DNA of 55,282 nt from an uncultured Gemmatimonadota bacterium (GTDB lineage: Bacteria; Gemmatimonadota; Gemmatimonadetes; Longimicrobiales; Longimicrobiaceae): the NCBI GenBank assembly GCA_902805735.1, contig CADCTW010000095.1, positions 1 to 55,282 on the forward strand, read 5' to 3'. Below are positions 30,242 to 39,556 of this stretch, one piece after another. The position numbers and the translations under genes were made by a program. Position 1 is the stretch's first letter. Every line of letters begins with the position of its first letter. The notes under the pieces were generated by a model that was not told the DNA's origin, ran no database searches, and saw only the letters and a program-made list of their open reading frames with translations.

Positions 30242-31619
30242 TCCGCACATCTTCCGGCAGTACGACATCCGCGGCGTCGTAGGCCCCGACGTCACGGCCG
30301 AGGTGGCCGAGCAGATCGGCCGCGCCTTCGCCTCGCTGGCCATCCGCCGCCTGGGCAAGCCCCGGCCGGCGCTGGCGCTGGGCCGCGACAACCGCCTCAC
30401 CTCTCCCGAGCTGGCGGACGGCGTGCGCCGCGGCATGGTGGCGGCGGGCGCGCACGTGGTGGATGTGGGCCTGGTTCCCACCCCGGTGCACTCCTTCGCG
30501 GTGTACCACGGCGAGCTGGACGGCGGGCTGCAGGTGACGGGGTCGCACAATCCGCCGCAGTACAACGGCTTCAAGATGACGCTCGGCGGCTCCATCTACG
30601 GCGACTCCATCCAGGAGGTGCGCCGCATGATCGAGGAGAGCGACTACGAGAGCGGCGAGGGGAGCGTGGAGAAGCGCGACGTGATGGACGACTACGTCCG
30701 TTACATCGCCGGGCGCTTCACCATCGGCCGCAAGCTCAAGGTGGTGGTGGACTGCGGGAACGGCACGGGCTCCATCGTGGCCGAGCGGCTGCTGACGGCG
30801 CTGGGCGGCAACGTGGAGGTGATCCCCATCTTCTGCGAGTCGGACGGCACCTTCCCCAACCACCATCCCGACCCGGTGGTGGACAAGAACCTGGTGGACA
30901 TCATCGCGCGGGTGAAGGCCGAGGGCGCGGACCTGGGCGTGGCCTTCGACGGCGACGCGGACCGCATCGGCGCCATCGACGACCGCGGCGAGATCGTGCG
31001 CGGCGACACGCTCCTCCTCCTATACGGCCTGGACCTGATCCAGCGCCGCGGGGCGGGGCAGAAGGTGGTGTTCGACGTGAAATGCTCGCAGCTCCTGCCC
31101 GAGATGCTGGAGAAGGCGGGGGGCGTGCCGGTGATGAACGCCACGGGCCACTCGCTGATCAAGAAGCGGATGAAGGAGGAAGGCTCCCTGCTCTCGGGCG
31201 AGCTCTCCGGCCACATCATGTTCGGCGACAACTACTTCGGCTACGACGACGCCCTCTACGGCGCCGTGCTGCTGATCGACATCGTGGCCCGGCAGGGCCG
31301 CCCCCTCAGCGAGTGGATCGCCGAGTTCCCCGTGTTCGTCTCCACCGCCGAGCTGCGCTACCCGGCCACGGAAGAGACCAAGTTCGCCATCGTGGAGCGC
31401 GCCACCGCCCACTTCCGCAAGGGCCACGAGGTCATCGACGTCGACGGCGCCCGCGTGCTCTTCGGCGACGGCTGGGGGCTGATCCGCGCCTCCAACACGG
31501 AGCCGGTGCTCGTCGCGCGCTACGAGGCCAAGACCCAGGAGCGCCTGCAGGAGATCCGTTCCGAGATGGAGGAGTGGCTGCGCGGCGAGGGAATCGGCGG
31601 AGCCACGGTCGGGCACTGA
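30234..31619 (+). CDS. Phosphomannomutase/phosphoglucomutase
   Basis: This 461-residue enzyme of the alpha-D-phosphohexomutase family moves phosphate between C6 and C1 of mannose or glucose. The phosphoserine is S104 in VTGSHNPPQYNG; metal ligands are in AFDGDADRIGAID; the sugar-binding loop is SGELSGHIMFGDNYFGYDDA; and the phosphate-binding SNTEPVLVARYEA is near the C-terminus. The four-domain length and N-terminal FRQYDIRG are like AlgC/ManB, so both sugars may be used. The product would feed surface polysaccharides. The gene overlaps ridA by 8 bases. Confidence 0.94.
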   Translation: MANPHIFRQYDIRGVVGPDVTAEVAEQIGRAFASLAIRRLGKPRPALALGRDNRLTSPELADGVRRGMVAAGAHVVDVGLVPTPVHSFAVYHGELDGGLQVTGSHNPPQYNGFKMTLGGSIYGDSIQEVRRMIEESDYESGEGSVEKRDVMDDYVRYIAGRFTIGRKLKVVVDCGNGTGSIVAERLLTALGGNVEVIPIFCESDGTFPNHHPDPVVDKNLVDIIARVKAEGADLGVAFDGDADRIGAIDDRGEIVRGDTLLLLYGLDLIQRRGAGQKVVFDVKCSQLLPEMLEKAGGVPVMNATGHSLIKKRMKEEGSLLSGELSGHIMFGDNYFGYDDALYGAVLLIDIVARQGRPLSEWIAEFPVFVSTAELRYPATEETKFAIVERATAHFRKGHEVIDVDGARVLFGDGWGLIRASNTEPVLVARYEAKTQERLQEIRSEMEEWLRGEGIGGATVGH

Positions 31620-31630
31620 CAACAACGGGG

Positions 31631-31693
31631 TCACACAGAGACACAGAGGCACAGAGAAGAACTCCATCTCTGTGCCTCTGTGTCTCTGTGTGA
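31631..31693. repeat. Palindromic repeat family 1
   Basis: Full copy with loop GAAGAACTCC, 12 bases after one stop and 7 bases ahead of the next start. Confidence 0.9.
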
Positions 31694-31700
31694 GATCATT

Positions 31701-31901
31701 ATGCTGCGTATCCTGCTGTCGATCTTGTTCTTCGCGCTCGGCGCGGCCGTCACGGGGGCCGGGTTGATGACCGCGTACTTCCGCGATCCGCTCGCGACCA
31801 CCGTGATCCTCCTGGGCATGGGGGTGTCGATCATTGCGGCGGGTGTGGGGGTGACCTATCATGTTGCGCCTTTCCGGCGGCGCCGCCGCAGGAAGAGTTA
31901 A
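31701..31901 (+). CDS. Small membrane protein
   Basis: A 66-residue protein with two hydrophobic segments (LRILLSILFFALGAAVTGAG and ATTVILLGMGVSIIAAGVGV) and a basic tail PFRRRRRRKS that would stay on the cytoplasmic side. I do not recognise it. It lies between a repeat and sucC, with no clear ribosome site. Its length and hydrophobic pattern suggest it is real, but it could be missed or absent in relatives. Confidence 0.6.
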   Translation: MLRILLSILFFALGAAVTGAGLMTAYFRDPLATTVILLGMGVSIIAAGVGVTYHVAPFRRRRRRKS

Positions 31902-31925
31902 ATCACCCACAACCGGAATGTCCCG

Positions 31926-33068
31926 GTGAACATCCACGAATACCAGGCCAAAGAGCTCCTGGCCGCGCAGGGGATCCCCGTCCCCATGGGCGAGGTGGCG
32001 ACCACGCCGGAGCAGGCCGAAGAGATCGCGCGCCGCCTGGGCGGGGCCGTGGTGGTCAAGGCCCAGGTGCACGCGGGCGGGCGCGGCAAGGCCGGCGGCG
32101 TGAAGCTGGCCAAGACGCCGGAAGAGGCCCGCGAGCGCGCCGAAGCCATCCTGCAGCTCACCATCAAGGACCTCCCGGTCGACAAGGTGCTCATCGCCCC
32201 GGCCGAGGACATCGACACCGAGGCGTACGTCGGCATCATCCTGGACCGGGCCAGCCACGCGCCCGTGTTCATGGTGTCCGCCGCGGGCGGGGTGGACATC
32301 GAAGAGGTGGCCCACACCAACCCCGACGCCATCATCAAGCTCCCGGTGGACCCGCGCTACGGCCTGCTGCCGCACCAGGCGTACGAGCTGGCGACCAAGC
32401 TGTACACGGACGTCAAGCAGCAGCGCGCCGCGGCCAGGATCCTCCAGCAGCTTTACCGGGCGTTCATCGAGGCGGGCGCTTCGCTGGCCGAGATCAACCC
32501 GCTGATCACCACGCCCTCGGGCGAGGTCAAGGCGATCGACGCCAAGTTCAACATCGACGACAACGAGCTGTTCCGCCTGCCCGCCATCGAGGCGCTGCGC
32601 GACGAGAGCTCCGAGGCGCCGGCCGAGGTGCAGGCCCGCGAGGCGGGGCTCACCTTCATCAAGCTGGACGGCAACGTGGGGTGCGTGGTGAACGGCGCCG
32701 GGCTGGCCATGGCCACCATGGACCTGGTGAAGTACTACGGCGGCGACCCGGCCAACTTCCTGGACATCGGCGGCTCGTCGAACCCTGAGAAGGTGGTGAA
32801 CGCGCTGCGCATCATCACCACCGACCCGGCGGTCAAGGTCATCCTGTTCAACATCTTCGGCGGCATCACGCGCACCGACGACGTGGCGAACGGGATTGTG
32901 ACGGCCACGCGGCAGCTCAACATGGACATTCCCATCGTCATCCGCCTGACGGGGACCAACGAAGAGATCGCGGTCAAGATCCTGAACGAAGCGGGATTCA
33001 CCGCGCTCACCGACATGGACGAGGCGGTGCAGAAGGCCGTCGCTCTGGCCAACGGGGAGGCCCAGTGA
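31926..33068 (+). CDS. sucC: Succinyl-CoA synthetase beta subunit
   Basis: SucC with SucD converts succinyl-CoA to succinate with ATP or GTP formation. The 380 residues start [12 protein letters not shown] and include the ATP-grasp features [28 protein letters not shown] and [19 protein letters not shown] and the interface [15 protein letters not shown]. Start is GTG at 31926, which begins the conserved N-terminus. The stop overlaps the sucD start, giving a coupled pair. Complete. Confidence 0.98.
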   Translation: MNIHEYQAKELLAAQGIPVPMGEVATTPEQAEEIARRLGGAVVVKAQVHAGGRGKAGGVKLAKTPEEARERAEAILQLTIKDLPVDKVLIAPAEDIDTEAYVGIILDRASHAPVFMVSAAGGVDIEEVAHTNPDAIIKLPVDPRYGLLPHQAYELATKLYTDVKQQRAAARILQQLYRAFIEAGASLAEINPLITTPSGEVKAIDAKFNIDDNELFRLPAIEALRDESSEAPAEVQAREAGLTFIKLDGNVGCVVNGAGLAMATMDLVKYYGGDPANFLDIGGSSNPEKVVNALRIITTDPAVKVILFNIFGGITRTDDVANGIVTATRQLNMDIPIVIRLTGTNEEIAVKILNEAGFTALTDMDEAVQKAVALANGEAQ

Positions 33069-33934
33069 GCATCTTCATCGACAACGACACGCGCCTGGTG
33101 GTGCAGGGGATCACGGGCCGCGACGGCTCGTTCCACGCCAAGCAGATGATGGAGTACGGCACCCATGTGGTGGCCGGCGTGACCCCCGGAAAGGGCGGGC
33201 AGAAGTTCGAGGGGCAGGTGCCCATCTTCAACACCGTCGCCGAGGCGGTGAAGGAAGGGGGCGCCAACACCTCCGTGATCTACGTGCCGCCGGCCTTCGC
33301 CGCCGACGCCATGTTCGAGGCCGCCGACGCGGGGATCGAGTTCATCGTCTGCATCACCGAGGGCGTGCCGGTGCTGGACATGACCCGCGTACGCCCCTAC
33401 GTGATGGAAAAGGGCGCCCGCCTGCTGGGCCCCAACTGCCCGGGCCTGCTTTCGGCCGGCAAGAGCAAGGTGGGGATCATCCCCGGCCACATTACGCAGC
33501 CGGGGCCCGTCGGCCTGGTGTCCAAGAGCGGCACGCTGACGTACGAGGTGGTCTACAAGCTCAAGGGCGCCGGCATCGGCACCACCACCTGCGTGGGGAT
33601 CGGCGGCGACCCCATCAACGGCACCTCGTTCATCGACTGCCTGGCGGCCTTCGAGGCGGACCCGGAAACGAAGGCCATCGTGATGCTGGGCGAGATCGGC
33701 GGCACGGACGAGCAGGACGCGGCGCGCTACATCAAGGAGAACGTCACCAAGCCGGTGGTGGGCTTCATCGCGGGCCAGACGGCGCCTCCGGGGCGCCGCA
33801 TGGGGCACGCGGGCGCCATCATCAGCGGCTCGGCCGGCACCGCCGAAGAGAAGATCCAGGCGTTCCGCGACAACGGCATCGGCGTGGCGCAGCGCCCCGT
33901 GGACGTCGTGGGGCTGATCCAGGGGGCGCTCTGA
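33065..33934 (+). CDS. sucD: Succinyl-CoA synthetase alpha subunit
   Basis: SucD binds CoA and carries the phosphohistidine. The 289 residues have the CoA-binding [21 protein letters not shown], the [12 protein letters not shown] loop, and the active His in [17 protein letters not shown] start at 33065 in the sucC end. Length is typical. The next gene, a CBS protein, starts 29 bases after. Confidence 0.98.
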   Translation: MSIFIDNDTRLVVQGITGRDGSFHAKQMMEYGTHVVAGVTPGKGGQKFEGQVPIFNTVAEAVKEGGANTSVIYVPPAFAADAMFEAADAGIEFIVCITEGVPVLDMTRVRPYVMEKGARLLGPNCPGLLSAGKSKVGIIPGHITQPGPVGLVSKSGTLTYEVVYKLKGAGIGTTTCVGIGGDPINGTSFIDCLAAFEADPETKAIVMLGEIGGTDEQDAARYIKENVTKPVVGFIAGQTAPPGRRMGHAGAIISGSAGTAEEKIQAFRDNGIGVAQRPVDVVGLIQGAL

Positions 33935-33963
33935 GCCCTCCGGGGCGTGAAGGGGGGCGCGAG

Positions 33964-34839
33964 GTGCGCCTGACGGAGATCCTCCGTCCGGCGCACGTCG
34001 TGGCCCCCCTTGCGGCTGAAACGGTGCACGGCGCGGTGTCGCAGCTCGCGCGGCGCCTGATCGAAACGGGCGACGTGGCCCAGCCGGAGCGGCTGGAGCG
34101 GCTCTTCACCGACCAGCACGTGCGGGACCTGATCCACATCGGCGGGCGGGTGCTCCTTCCGCACCTGCGCACCGAGGCGGTGTCGCACCTGGCGGTGGCG
34201 CTGGGGGTGGCCCCGGCGCCGCTGCGCATCAACGACGCGGACGCGGAGGGCGGCGCGCAGGTGGTGGTGCTGGTGCTGGCCCCGCCCGCGGCCGCCGACC
34301 TGTACCTGCAGACGGTGGCGGCGCTGGCCCGCGCGCTGCGCCACGACGCCACGGTAGACCGCCTGGTGGCGGCGCGCACGCCGGAAGAGGCGATCGCCAT
34401 CCCCGAGATCGGCGGCATCACCATCCAGCCGCGGCTCACCGTGCGCGACGTGATGACGCAGCGCGTCTACCGCGTCTCGCCGGATGACAGCGTGCGCTCG
34501 GTGCTCACGCTGGTTCGCCAGCACCACCTGCGCGCCATCCCCGTGGTGGGGGACAACCGCGAGGTGCTGGGGATGGTGACGGACCGCGAGCTCCTCCGCC
34601 ACTTCCTGCCGGGCGTGCAGCGCCCGGCGGAAAGCTCCGCCACCGAGCTGCGCAGCCTGCGCGTGCGCGACGTCATGTCGCGCTCCGTGATCTGCGTTTC
34701 CGAGGACCAGGCCCTGGCCGAGGTGGCCTCCATCATGGTCTCCAAGGACCTGGAGCGCCTCCCGGTGACGAGCGAGGGCAAGCTGACGGGCTTCCTGACG
34801 CGGGGCGACATCCTCCGCAAGCTGTTCGCGTTGAGTTGA
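33964..34839 (+). CDS. EIIA-like domain fused to two CBS domains
   Basis: A 291-residue cytoplasmic protein. Residues 1-150 resemble a PTS EIIA type 2/PtsN domain: ALARALRHDATVDRLVAA, and VLLPHLRTEAVSHLAVALGV with H67 in the position of the phosphohistidine (normally in a PHxR-type motif). Two CBS domains follow (VRDVMTQRVYRVSPDDSV, about 162-220, and VRDVMSRSVICVSEDQAL, about 232-290), which bind adenine nucleotides. The layout suggests a nitrogen- or energy-sensing regulator rather than sugar transport. No PTS enzymes are nearby. GTG start at 33964. Confidence 0.75.
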   Translation: MRLTEILRPAHVVAPLAAETVHGAVSQLARRLIETGDVAQPERLERLFTDQHVRDLIHIGGRVLLPHLRTEAVSHLAVALGVAPAPLRINDADAEGGAQVVVLVLAPPAAADLYLQTVAALARALRHDATVDRLVAARTPEEAIAIPEIGGITIQPRLTVRDVMTQRVYRVSPDDSVRSVLTLVRQHHLRAIPVVGDNREVLGMVTDRELLRHFLPGVQRPAESSATELRSLRVRDVMSRSVICVSEDQALAEVASIMVSKDLERLPVTSEGKLTGFLTRGDILRKLFALS

Positions 34840-34840
34840 G

Positions 34841-34930
34841 AAGCAGTGCCCAGTGCCGAGTGCCGAGTGCCTAGTAACAGAATCCATGAGCAGCGGTCAC
34901 TACGCACTAGGCACCAGGCACCAGGCACTT
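34841..34930. repeat. Heptamer hairpin repeat, copy 2
   Basis: Left side AGTGCCC AGTGCCG AGTGCCG AGTGCCT, middle about 35 bases, right side GCACTAGGCACCAGGCACCA then GGCACTT. Related to the copy at 4817-4920. It lies between the CBS gene and ndk. Confidence 0.85.
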
Positions 34931-34967
34931 CCCAGACGACACCATCCACCCATACGGAATCCCGACC

Positions 34968-35384
34968 ATGTCCCGTACTTTCGCCATGATCAAGCCCGAT
35001 GCCGTGCAGGCCGGCAACGCGGGGAACATCATCGCCCACATCCAGAAGGCTGGCTTCCGCATCGTGGGGATGAAGCTGGTGCAGATCAGCATGAAGCAGG
35101 CGCAGGGGTTCTACGAGGTGCACAGGGAGCGGCCGTTCTATGGCGAGCTCACCGAGTTCATGAGCAGCGGGCCCTCCGTGGTGCTGGCGCTCGACGCCGA
35201 GGGCGCGGTGCAGAAGTGGCGCGACACCATCGGCGCCACCGACCCCGCGGAGGCCGCCGACGGCACCATCCGCAAGCTGTACGCGGAGAGCAAGGGCAAG
35301 AACGCCGTGCACGGCTCCGACGCCGATGAAACGGCCGCCGCCGAGATCGCGTTCTTCTTCGCGGGGACCGAGCTGGTCGGCTAA
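34968..35384 (+). CDS. ndk: Nucleoside diphosphate kinase
   Basis: Ndk balances NTP pools by a phosphohistidine. The 138 residues contain FAMIKPDAV, RPFYGELTEFMSSGP and the active H115 in NAVHGSDA. Length is normal with a short C-terminal FFFAGTELVG. No strong ribosome site is seen. A family 1 left arm begins 9 bases after the stop. Confidence 0.98.
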   Translation: MSRTFAMIKPDAVQAGNAGNIIAHIQKAGFRIVGMKLVQISMKQAQGFYEVHRERPFYGELTEFMSSGPSVVLALDAEGAVQKWRDTIGATDPAEAADGTIRKLYAESKGKNAVHGSDADETAAAEIAFFFAGTELVG

Positions 35385-35393
35385 GAAACGGGG

Positions 35394-35412
35394 CTCACAC
35401 AGAGACACAGAG
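35394..35412. repeat. Palindromic repeat family 1, left arm before a holin-like gene
   Basis: CTCACACAGAGACACAGAG only; the matching right arm is found on the other side of the following gene at 35800-35827. Confidence 0.8.
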
Positions 35413-35423
35413 AGGGAGCACTC

Positions 35424-35783
35424 GTGAACCTTCTGCTTCGCTGGATCGCGGCGGCGGCGGCGGTGGCGGCGGCTGCGTACTTCGTACCGGGGATCCGGGT
35501 GACGGGCGGGGTGCAGACGTACCTGGTGGTGGCGCTGATCCTCGGGGTGGTCAACGCCGTGGCCAGGCCCATCGTCAAGGGGATGTCGTGCGGGCTGATC
35601 GTGCTCACGCTGGGGCTGTTCCTGTTCGTCATCAACGCGGCGATGCTGTGGATCACCTCGCTGGTGGCGCGGCAGCTGGGGTACGGGTTCTACGTGGAGA
35701 CGTTCACGGCGGCGCTGGTGGGGTCCATCGTCATCACCCTGGTCAGCTGGGTCCTGTCCCTCTTCCTCAAGGACGACGACTGA
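35424..35783 (+). CDS. Phage holin family IV-like membrane protein
   Basis: A 119-residue protein with four hydrophobic segments: RWIAAAAAVAAAAYFVPGI, TYLVVALILGVVNAVARPIV, GLIVLTLGLFLFVINAAMLW and FTAALVGSIVITLVSWVLSL, then FLKDDD. The ARPIVK..GLIVLTLGLFLFVINA pattern is typical of the four-segment 'phage holin family' proteins that are common in bacterial chromosomes, where their role is unclear. There is no phage gene nearby, so it is not evidence of a prophage. GTG start with AGGGAG upstream. It lies between two separated arms of the palindromic repeat. Confidence 0.85.
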   Translation: MNLLLRWIAAAAAVAAAAYFVPGIRVTGGVQTYLVVALILGVVNAVARPIVKGMSCGLIVLTLGLFLFVINAAMLWITSLVARQLGYGFYVETFTAALVGSIVITLVSWVLSLFLKDDD

Positions 35784-35799
35784 CGGGCGAAGGGCCCAT

Positions 35800-35827
35800 T
35801 CTCTGCGCCTCCGTGTCTCTGTGTGAG
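35800..35827. repeat. Palindromic repeat family 1, right arm after the holin-like gene
   Basis: TCTCTGCGCCTCCGTGTCTC then TGTGTGAG, matching the right arm with two changes. Confidence 0.8.
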
Positions 35828-35838
35828 CCCTTCTTTCC

Positions 35839-35867
35839 TTGACACGGCATGGACTTTGGGCTACTTT
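35839..35867 (+). promoter_or_regulatory. Promoter of the DUF177-rpmF-fab operon
   Basis: TTGACA (35839-35844), a 17-base spacer and TACTTT (35862-35867). A start of transcription near 35874 would lie right at the ATG at 35876, so the first gene may be translated with almost no leader. Confidence 0.7.
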
Positions 35868-35875
35868 TCCCGTTT

Positions 35876-36382
35876 ATGCTGAAGCTGAACATCGCGGCGC
35901 TGGACCGCGAAGACGTGGAGCTCCACGAAGAAGTGCCCGCCGACGATCCCATGTGGGAAGGGTCGGACGTGCGCCTTTCGGGGCCCCTGCAGGTGGATCT
36001 CACCGCGAGGTCGGTGGGCGACGGCGTTCTCCTCCGCGGCCGCCTGAGGGCGACGGTGGAGCGTGAGTGCCGCCGCTGTCTCGCGGCCGTCACCCAGGTG
36101 GTGGACGACACCGTGGACATGCTCTTCGCCCCCATCGGCGAAGACGAAGAAGAGCTGGGAGGCGAGGTGTACCCCCTCCCGGAGCGCGGGCAGGAGCTCG
36201 ACGTGGCCGACGCGGTCCGCGAGCAGCTCCTCCTGCGAGCACCCCAGTACGTCCTGTGCAGCGAGGATTGCCGCGGGCTCTGCGCCCAGTGCGGCACCAA
36301 CCTCAACGAAGGGACGTGCGACTGCGTTTCCGAACCGGCTCCGAGCCCGTGGGACGCGTTGAAGCAGGTAAAGTTCGACTAA
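35876..36382 (+). CDS. yceD: DUF177 (YceD) family protein
   Basis: A 168-residue protein of the family found next to rpmF across bacteria; in E. coli and plants it is linked to 23S rRNA processing. It has MLKLNIAALDREDVELHEEV, then ECRRCLAAVTQVVDD, and a C-terminal Cys-rich end LCSEDCRGLCAQCGTNLNEG, with CxxC pairs that may bind metal. The start at 35876 is preferred over an in-frame ATG at 35849 because that ATG lies inside the promoter spacer. rpmF follows after 25 bases, as in most bacteria. Confidence 0.9.
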   Translation: MLKLNIAALDREDVELHEEVPADDPMWEGSDVRLSGPLQVDLTARSVGDGVLLRGRLRATVERECRRCLAAVTQVVDDTVDMLFAPIGEDEEELGGEVYPLPERGQELDVADAVREQLLLRAPQYVLCSEDCRGLCAQCGTNLNEGTCDCVSEPAPSPWDALKQVKFD

Positions 36383-36407
36383 CCCCAGCCACTCCGAGAG
36401 GGCTCCG

Positions 36408-36590
36408 ATGGCCGTACCCAAGAGGCGCCAGTCCAAGCAGCGCCAGCGCAAGCGCCGCACCCACGTCAAGGCTTCGATGCCTTCCATCAACGCATGCCCG
36501 CAGTGCGGCGACCCGCACCTGCCGCACCGCGTCTGCTCGAACTGCGGCTACTACCGCAACGAGCAGCGAATTGAAGTGGACGAGTTCTAG
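36408..36590 (+). CDS. rpmF: Ribosomal protein L32
   Basis: A 60-residue protein of the large ribosomal subunit: MAVPKRRQSKQRQRKRRTHV and the zinc-binding pairs CPQCGDPHLPHRVCSNCGYY (C-x2-C, x9, C-x2-C). The four Cys type is complete. It sits in the classical yceD-rpmF-plsX order and is preceded by GAGAGGG. Confidence 0.98.
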   Translation: MAVPKRRQSKQRQRKRRTHVKASMPSINACPQCGDPHLPHRVCSNCGYYRNEQRIEVDEF

Positions 36591-36613
36591 GCCCGCCCAG
36601 AGCTCCCCAATAT

Positions 36614-37612
36614 ATGCGGATCGCGCTGGACGCGATGGGCTCCGATCGTGCCCCGGCCGTTGAGGTCGAGGGCGCGGTCGGAGCTTTGCTTGAGCGGAAT
36701 GACCTCCGCGTGGTTCTCGTGGGTGACCGAGACCGCGTGGAGGCCGAGCTCGCCCGTCACCCGGACGCCCCCCGCGACCGGATCGAGGTGGTGCACACCA
36801 CGGAAGTGATCGAGATGGGGGAGTCGCCCGCGCAGGCGGTGCGGCGCAAGCAGAACTCCTCCATCGTGGTGGGCACCCGGCTTCACAAGGAGGGCGAGGT
36901 GGACGCCTTCGTCAGCGCCGGCTCCACGGGGGCGGTGATGGCGGCGTCGCTCATCATCCTGCGCCCCCTGGCCGGGGTGGACAGGCCGGCCATCGGCGCG
37001 GACCTCCCCAGCACCACGGGGCGCTTCCTGCTGCTGGACATGGGCGCCAACGTCGACGTGAAGCCCCCGCACCTCGTGCAGTTCGCGCACCTGGGGCACA
37101 TCTACGCGCAGGACCTGATGGGGATCGCCCACCCCCGCGTGGGGCTCCTCAACATCGGCGAGGAAGAGGAGAAGGGGAACGAGCAGACGGTGGAAGCGTA
37201 CCGGCTTCTCAAGGCCGACCCCAACCTCGACTTCGTGGGGAACATCGAGGGGCGCGACATCATCCGCGGCAAGTGCGACGTGCTGGTGTGCGACGGCTTC
37301 GTGGGGAACGTCCTGCTCAAGTTCTACGAATCCATGTCGGGGTTCATGTCCGGCTTCCTGCGCGCCGCCATCCAGGAGCAGGGGGTGGACCTGGACCTCG
37401 AGCTGCTCTTCCGTACGCTGGACTACACCCAGTGGGGGGGAGCCCCTCTCCTGGGGGTGAACGGCGTCACCATCATCTGCCACGGCGGGTCGCCGCCCAT
37501 CGCGATCCGCAACGCCCTCGGCGCCGCCGCCTCCTGCGTGGAAAGCGGGATGGTGGGGCACATCGCGGGGCGCCTCAACCAGTTGGCGGAAGCCACGTCT
37601 GCCCATGACTGA
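36614..37612 (+). CDS. plsX: Phosphate acyltransferase
   Basis: PlsX makes acyl-phosphate from acyl-ACP for phospholipid synthesis. The 332 residues begin MRIALDAMGSDRAPAVEVEG (family ALDAMGGD-type start) and include AVRRKQNSSIVVGTRLHKEG, SAGSTGAVMAASLIIL, LLLDMGANVDVKP and VGLLNIGEEEEKGNEQT, GNIEGRDI, VCDGFVGNVLLKFYES. Start ATG at 36614, 24 bases after rpmF. The end overlaps fabH by 8 bases. Confidence 0.97.
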   Translation: MRIALDAMGSDRAPAVEVEGAVGALLERNDLRVVLVGDRDRVEAELARHPDAPRDRIEVVHTTEVIEMGESPAQAVRRKQNSSIVVGTRLHKEGEVDAFVSAGSTGAVMAASLIILRPLAGVDRPAIGADLPSTTGRFLLLDMGANVDVKPPHLVQFAHLGHIYAQDLMGIAHPRVGLLNIGEEEEKGNEQTVEAYRLLKADPNLDFVGNIEGRDIIRGKCDVLVCDGFVGNVLLKFYESMSGFMSGFLRAAIQEQGVDLDLELLFRTLDYTQWGGAPLLGVNGVTIICHGGSPPIAIRNALGAAASCVESGMVGHIAGRLNQLAEATSAHD

Positions 37613-38603
37613 AACCCGAACGCCGCGCGCGCGGCTGGTCTCCACCGGGCGGTTCAACCCGCAGCGGGTGATGACCAACCAGGAGATGGAGTCGCTCGTC
37701 GAGACCAACGACGAGTGGATCCGCACCCGCACGGGGATCCGCGAGCGGCGCATCGCCGACAAGGACACGCACGCCTCCACCATGGCCGCCGCCGCGGGGA
37801 CCATGGCCCTGGAGCGCGCCGGCCTCACGGCCGGCGACGTGGACCTGATCCTCCTTTCCACCGCCACCCCGGACCGGCTCCTCCCCTCCACCGCCTGCGA
37901 CGTGCAGGCGCTGATGGGGGCAAAGAACGCCGGCGCGTACGACTTCGCCACCGCCTGCTCGGGCTTCCTGTACGGGCTCTCCATGGCCGAGGCGCACATC
38001 GCCGCCGAGCAGGCGGAGACGGTGCTGGTGGTGGCCACCGAGAAGATGTCGTCCATCATCGACTGGACGGACCGGGCCACCTGCGTGCTCTTTGGCGACG
38101 GCGCCGGGGCCGCGGTGGTGCGCCGCGCGGAAGGCGATGGGCGCGGCATCCTTTCCGGCTACATGAAGAGCGACGGCACGCTGGCCGAGCTGCTGTGGCG
38201 GCCCGGCGGCGGCGGGCGCATCCCGCTGGACATCATGGTGCTGGACGAGCGCTCGCACTACGTGAAGATGGCGGGGCCGGAGGTGTTCAAGTCCGCCGTG
38301 CGCGCCATGTGCGAAGCCGCCGAGACGGCGCTGCGCCGCGCCGGGGTGACGGCCGAGGAGATCGACCTGCTGGTGCCCCACCAGGCCAACATGCGGATCA
38401 TCGAGGCCACGGCCCGGTACGCGGGGATCCCCATGGACAAGGTGTTCGTGAACGTGGACCGCTACGGCAACATGAGCTCGGCCTCCATCCCCGTGGCGCT
38501 GGACGAGGCGGTGGAGCAGGGGCGGTGCGGGCCGGGGTCGCTGGTGCTGATGGTGGCGTTCGGGGCCGGCTTCACGTGGGCCGCCAACGTGGTGCGCCTG
38601 TGA
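37605..38603 (+). CDS. fabH: Beta-ketoacyl-ACP synthase III
   Basis: FabH condenses acetyl- or branched acyl-CoA with malonyl-ACP to begin fatty acid synthesis. The 332 residues have the triad: C118 in [11 protein letters not shown], His in [12 protein letters not shown] and Asn in [33 protein letters not shown] is the usual N-terminal motif. Overlaps both plsX (8 bases) and fabD (4 bases). Confidence 0.98.
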   Translation: MTETRTPRARLVSTGRFNPQRVMTNQEMESLVETNDEWIRTRTGIRERRIADKDTHASTMAAAAGTMALERAGLTAGDVDLILLSTATPDRLLPSTACDVQALMGAKNAGAYDFATACSGFLYGLSMAEAHIAAEQAETVLVVATEKMSSIIDWTDRATCVLFGDGAGAAVVRRAEGDGRGILSGYMKSDGTLAELLWRPGGGGRIPLDIMVLDERSHYVKMAGPEVFKSAVRAMCEAAETALRRAGVTAEEIDLLVPHQANMRIIEATARYAGIPMDKVFVNVDRYGNMSSASIPVALDEAVEQGRCGPGSLVLMVAFGAGFTWAANVVRL

Positions 38604-39556
38604 GCGCCGGCGAGCGGATCGGCCTGCTCTTCCCCGGCCAGGGGTCGCAGGCCGTGGGGATGGGGCGCGACCTGGCCGAGCGCTTCCCCCAGGCGCGCGA
38701 GGTGTTCGAGGCCGCGGACGAGGCGCTGGGCTTCGCGCTGACGCGGGTGATGTGGGAAGGGCCGGACGAGGAGCTGACGCGCACCCGCAACACGCAGCCC
38801 GCGCTGCTGGCGCACAGCGCCGCCGCCTGGGCCGTGCTGCGCGCCCACGGGGTGGACGCGGTGTGCGCGGCCGGGCACTCGCTGGGCGAGTTCAGCGCCT
38901 ACCACGCGGCGGGGTCGCTCTCCTTCGCGGACGCGGTGCGCGCCGTGCGCCGCCGCGGCGAGCTGATGTACGAGGCCGGCCAGGCGCGCCCGGGCACCAT
39001 GGCCGCCGTGCTGGGCTTGGACGACGACATCGTGGAAGGGGTGTGCAGGGAGGCCAGCGACACGGACCGCGTGGTGGTCGCCGCCAACTTCAACGCCCCC
39101 GGCCAGGTGGTGGTGTCCGGCGACGTGGCGGCGGTGGAGCGCGTGTCGCCCATGCTGGTGGCGGCGGGGGCCAAGAAGGTGACGGGGCTCAACGTCTCCG
39201 GCGCCTTCCACTCGCCGCTGATGGCGCCCGCCGAGGCGGGGCTGCTGGAGGAGCTGGAGGGCGCGGCGTTCGCGGCGCCCGCGTTCCCGGTGGCCTCCAA
39301 CGTCACGGCGGCGCCGGTCACGGACCCGGTGGAGGCGCGGGCTCTGCTCGTGCAGCAGCTCACCTCGTCGGTGCGCTGGTCGCAGTGCGTGCGCGCCATG
39401 CTGGGGCTGGGCGTAACGCAGTTCCTGGAGGTGGGCACGGGCAAGGTGCTCACCGGCATGCTGAAGCGGATCGACCCGGCGGCGGCGGGGCGGGGGATCG
39501 CCCTGGGCACGGCGGAGCAGATCGAGGCGTTCCTTGGCACACGTACGGGGGTGTGA
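38600..39556 (+). CDS. fabD: Malonyl-CoA:ACP transacylase
   Basis: FabD loads malonyl groups on ACP. The 318 residues start with [18 protein letters not shown], have the nucleophile S94 in [12 protein letters not shown], the Arg in [22 protein letters not shown] with the catalytic His, and [17 protein letters not shown] start at 38600 within the fabH end; the stop shares a base with the fabG ATG. Complete. Confidence 0.98.
   Translation: MSAGERIGLLFPGQGSQAVGMGRDLAERFPQAREVFEAADEALGFALTRVMWEGPDEELTRTRNTQPALLAHSAAAWAVLRAHGVDAVCAAGHSLGEFSAYHAAGSLSFADAVRAVRRRGELMYEAGQARPGTMAAVLGLDDDIVEGVCREASDTDRVVVAANFNAPGQVVVSGDVAAVERVSPMLVAAGAKKVTGLNVSGAFHSPLMAPAEAGLLEELEGAAFAAPAFPVASNVTAAPVTDPVEARALLVQQLTSSVRWSQCVRAMLGLGVTQFLEVGTGKVLTGMLKRIDPAAAGRGIALGTAEQIEAFLGTRTGV

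Noticed and set aside
35424..35783. Prophage remnant because of the holin-like gene
   Set aside because: No lysin, structural or integrase gene is near; this family is common in chromosomes outside phages.
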